Below, piece after piece: positions 34,413 to 35,300 of a stretch of 35,300 bases of DNA (within the stretch, counting starts at the first letter, position 1; each line of letters begins with the position of its first letter). The stretch comes from Nymphaea colorata (lineage: Eukaryota; Streptophyta; Magnoliopsida; Nymphaeales; Nymphaeaceae): NCBI RefSeq assembly GCF_008831285.2, contig NW_022204819.1:1-35300 (forward strand), written 5' to 3'. The notes beneath the pieces were generated by a model. It was not told where the DNA came from. It worked only from the letters and a program-made list of their open reading frames with translations, and did not search any database. The translations under genes and the position numbers were made by a program.

Positions 34413-35153
34413 TCATTTTATGGCTACGCGGTCGGGGTGGACTGGGCAATACTCTAAATCGCTCTTGTAGACCTCCTTGGGCAGCTCTTTAAAGGCCTAT
34501 ATTATGAAATAACTACAGTTTTGTAACTGCTTTAACCCTAGAATTTGGTGGTCTTTGGCTGGTACCGATACTCTGGCTGTTTTTCTGGCTTCACTCCATG
34601 GTCCTTGAAGGTGTCCTTGTACGAGGATGATCCCTCAAAGGCCACTTTTGGTTTATTTGATATGTATTCCTTGATTAAGTTGTATTATTGGGCCTGATTT
34701 TTTAAATCTGGATTGTTCTTTGAAACGAATTCAGACTTGTAGCTGGATTGACCTTAGAACTTGGTATTCTTTGGCTTGTAGACATAGGCAGGCTGGGGTT
34801 ACACTTTCACCTAAATCTCATATAAGATACGTTTGTTTTCTGGTAACTTTTATTATACTCTGTTTCTGTTGAGAAGGGAACATTCTTCGGCTTATTTTGG
34901 TAATACTGGCTAATGATAGCATTATCATTATTGCTTGTCTCAGGTTTGAAGGTCGGTTTGGTGAAGGTGGTCTTATAGCTAGATTGCAATAATTCAGGAT
35001 CGTATCTTTTCTGTATGACCTTGGGCGGTTGCAATGCCGGGGATGCTCGATGGGATGGGGTTTGAAATTGGCATTGTGAGTAGTCTAAGACTCGAGTTTG
35101 AGCTTGGGCTTGTTGCGGTAGTAGCTGTTAGCGCACTTGCAGTCGTCACTCAT
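34413..35153 (-). CDS. SAXO/FAM154-type stabiliser of axonemal microtubules
   Basis: Family of ciliary microtubule-inner or -associated proteins built from Mn repeats that bind and stabilise axonemal tubulin. It starts MSDDCKCANSYYRNKPK; Cys-rich starts occur in SAXO proteins. Repeats of the form SSYK-x-x-F ... KP ... KFEG are clear: LQSSYKTTFTKPTFKPETSN, VYKPKNTKFEGQSSYKSEF, KPKVAFEGSSSYKDTF, YQPKTTKFEGESSYKTAF. Several Glu in KFEG are TAG/TAA. Two 20-nt introns (34811-34830, 34497-34516) fall between or inside repeats and restore the frame. It ends HPDRVAIK, TGA at 34413-34415; about 233 aa. One -1 offset at a C4 run near 35042. The ATG lies 42 bp from the telomere, so promoter and 5' UTR are extremely short. 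Confidence 0.9.
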
Positions 35154-35195
35154 AGAAATAAATATAAATAAAACTGATATAATTATCAGGTATAA

Positions 35196-35300
35196 GGGGT
35201 TGGGGGTTGGGGTTGGGGTTGGGGTTGGGGTTGGGGTTGGGGTTGGGGTTGGGGTTGGGGTTGGGGTTGGGGTTGGGGTTGGGGTTGGGGTTGGGGTTGG
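35196..35300. repeat. Right telomere, GGGGTT repeats
   Basis: Tandem G4T2 units run from 35196 to the end, with one G5 unit near 35202-35206. The orientation, G-rich on the 3' end of the plus strand, is correct for a chromosome end. The array starts directly after TATAA. Confidence 0.97.

Overview
The window is one complete somatic (macronuclear) chromosome of a ciliate, 35.3 kb, capped by CCCCAA repeats at the left end (1-92) and GGGGTT repeats at the right end (35196-35300). TGA is the only stop. TAA and TAG are sense codons, and the sequence shows they mean glutamate rather than the glutamine usual in ciliates. TAG fills the catalytic Glu of an acyl-CoA dehydrogenase (YEGT), the Glu of a PKA catalytic loop (RDLKPEN) and the Glu of the APE-like motif of a second kinase. 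Two tandem COMT paralogs swap GAA with TAG and with TAA at aligned positions. Invariant Gln residues (LQGGGQP in the AlaX protein) use CAG/CAA. This is the peritrich nuclear code (translation table 30), so the source is most likely a peritrich; no genus can be named from the sequence.

Genes are intron-bearing and tightly packed. Thirteen introns are exactly 20 nt (GT...AG); others are 16, 17, 23, 34, 40, 43 and 55 nt. Because 20 leaves 2 after division by 3, each shifts the apparent frame by -1, so a standard-code reading shatters every gene. After splicing, a smaller set of -1 offsets remains, many at short homopolymers, which look like single-base deletions in the assembly. Multi-exon CDS spans below are therefore outer limits, not base-perfect models.

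Layout, left to right: a ~1,190-aa unrecognised protein (-); a ~3,000-aa Cys-rich multispanning surface protein with a long Gln/Glu/Pro/Ser-rich tail (+), sharing a 237-bp promoter with the first gene; a possibly myristoylated unknown (+); an EF-hand protein (+); a 501-aa coiled-coil protein (+); BBS1 (+); a divergent kinase with a C-terminal SPRY-like region (-); two tandem catechol-O-methyltransferase-like genes (-); an ACX4/GCDH-like acyl-CoA dehydrogenase/oxidase (+); an unknown protein (+); a PA-domain vacuolar-sorting-receptor-like membrane protein (-); a PKA-type kinase (+); a CBM20 starch/glycogen-binding protein (+); a basic unknown (-); protein farnesyltransferase beta (+); an AlaX alanyl-tRNA editing protein (+); a charged coiled-coil unknown (-); and a SAXO-type axonemal microtubule stabiliser (-) starting 42 bp from the right telomere.

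The genes are mostly housekeeping or ciliary (BBS1, SAXO, EF-hand, PKA, coiled coil) and do not form an operon. Neighbouring genes are 7-300 bp apart, with very short convergent and divergent spacers. No tRNA, rRNA, CRISPR or mobile element was recognised.
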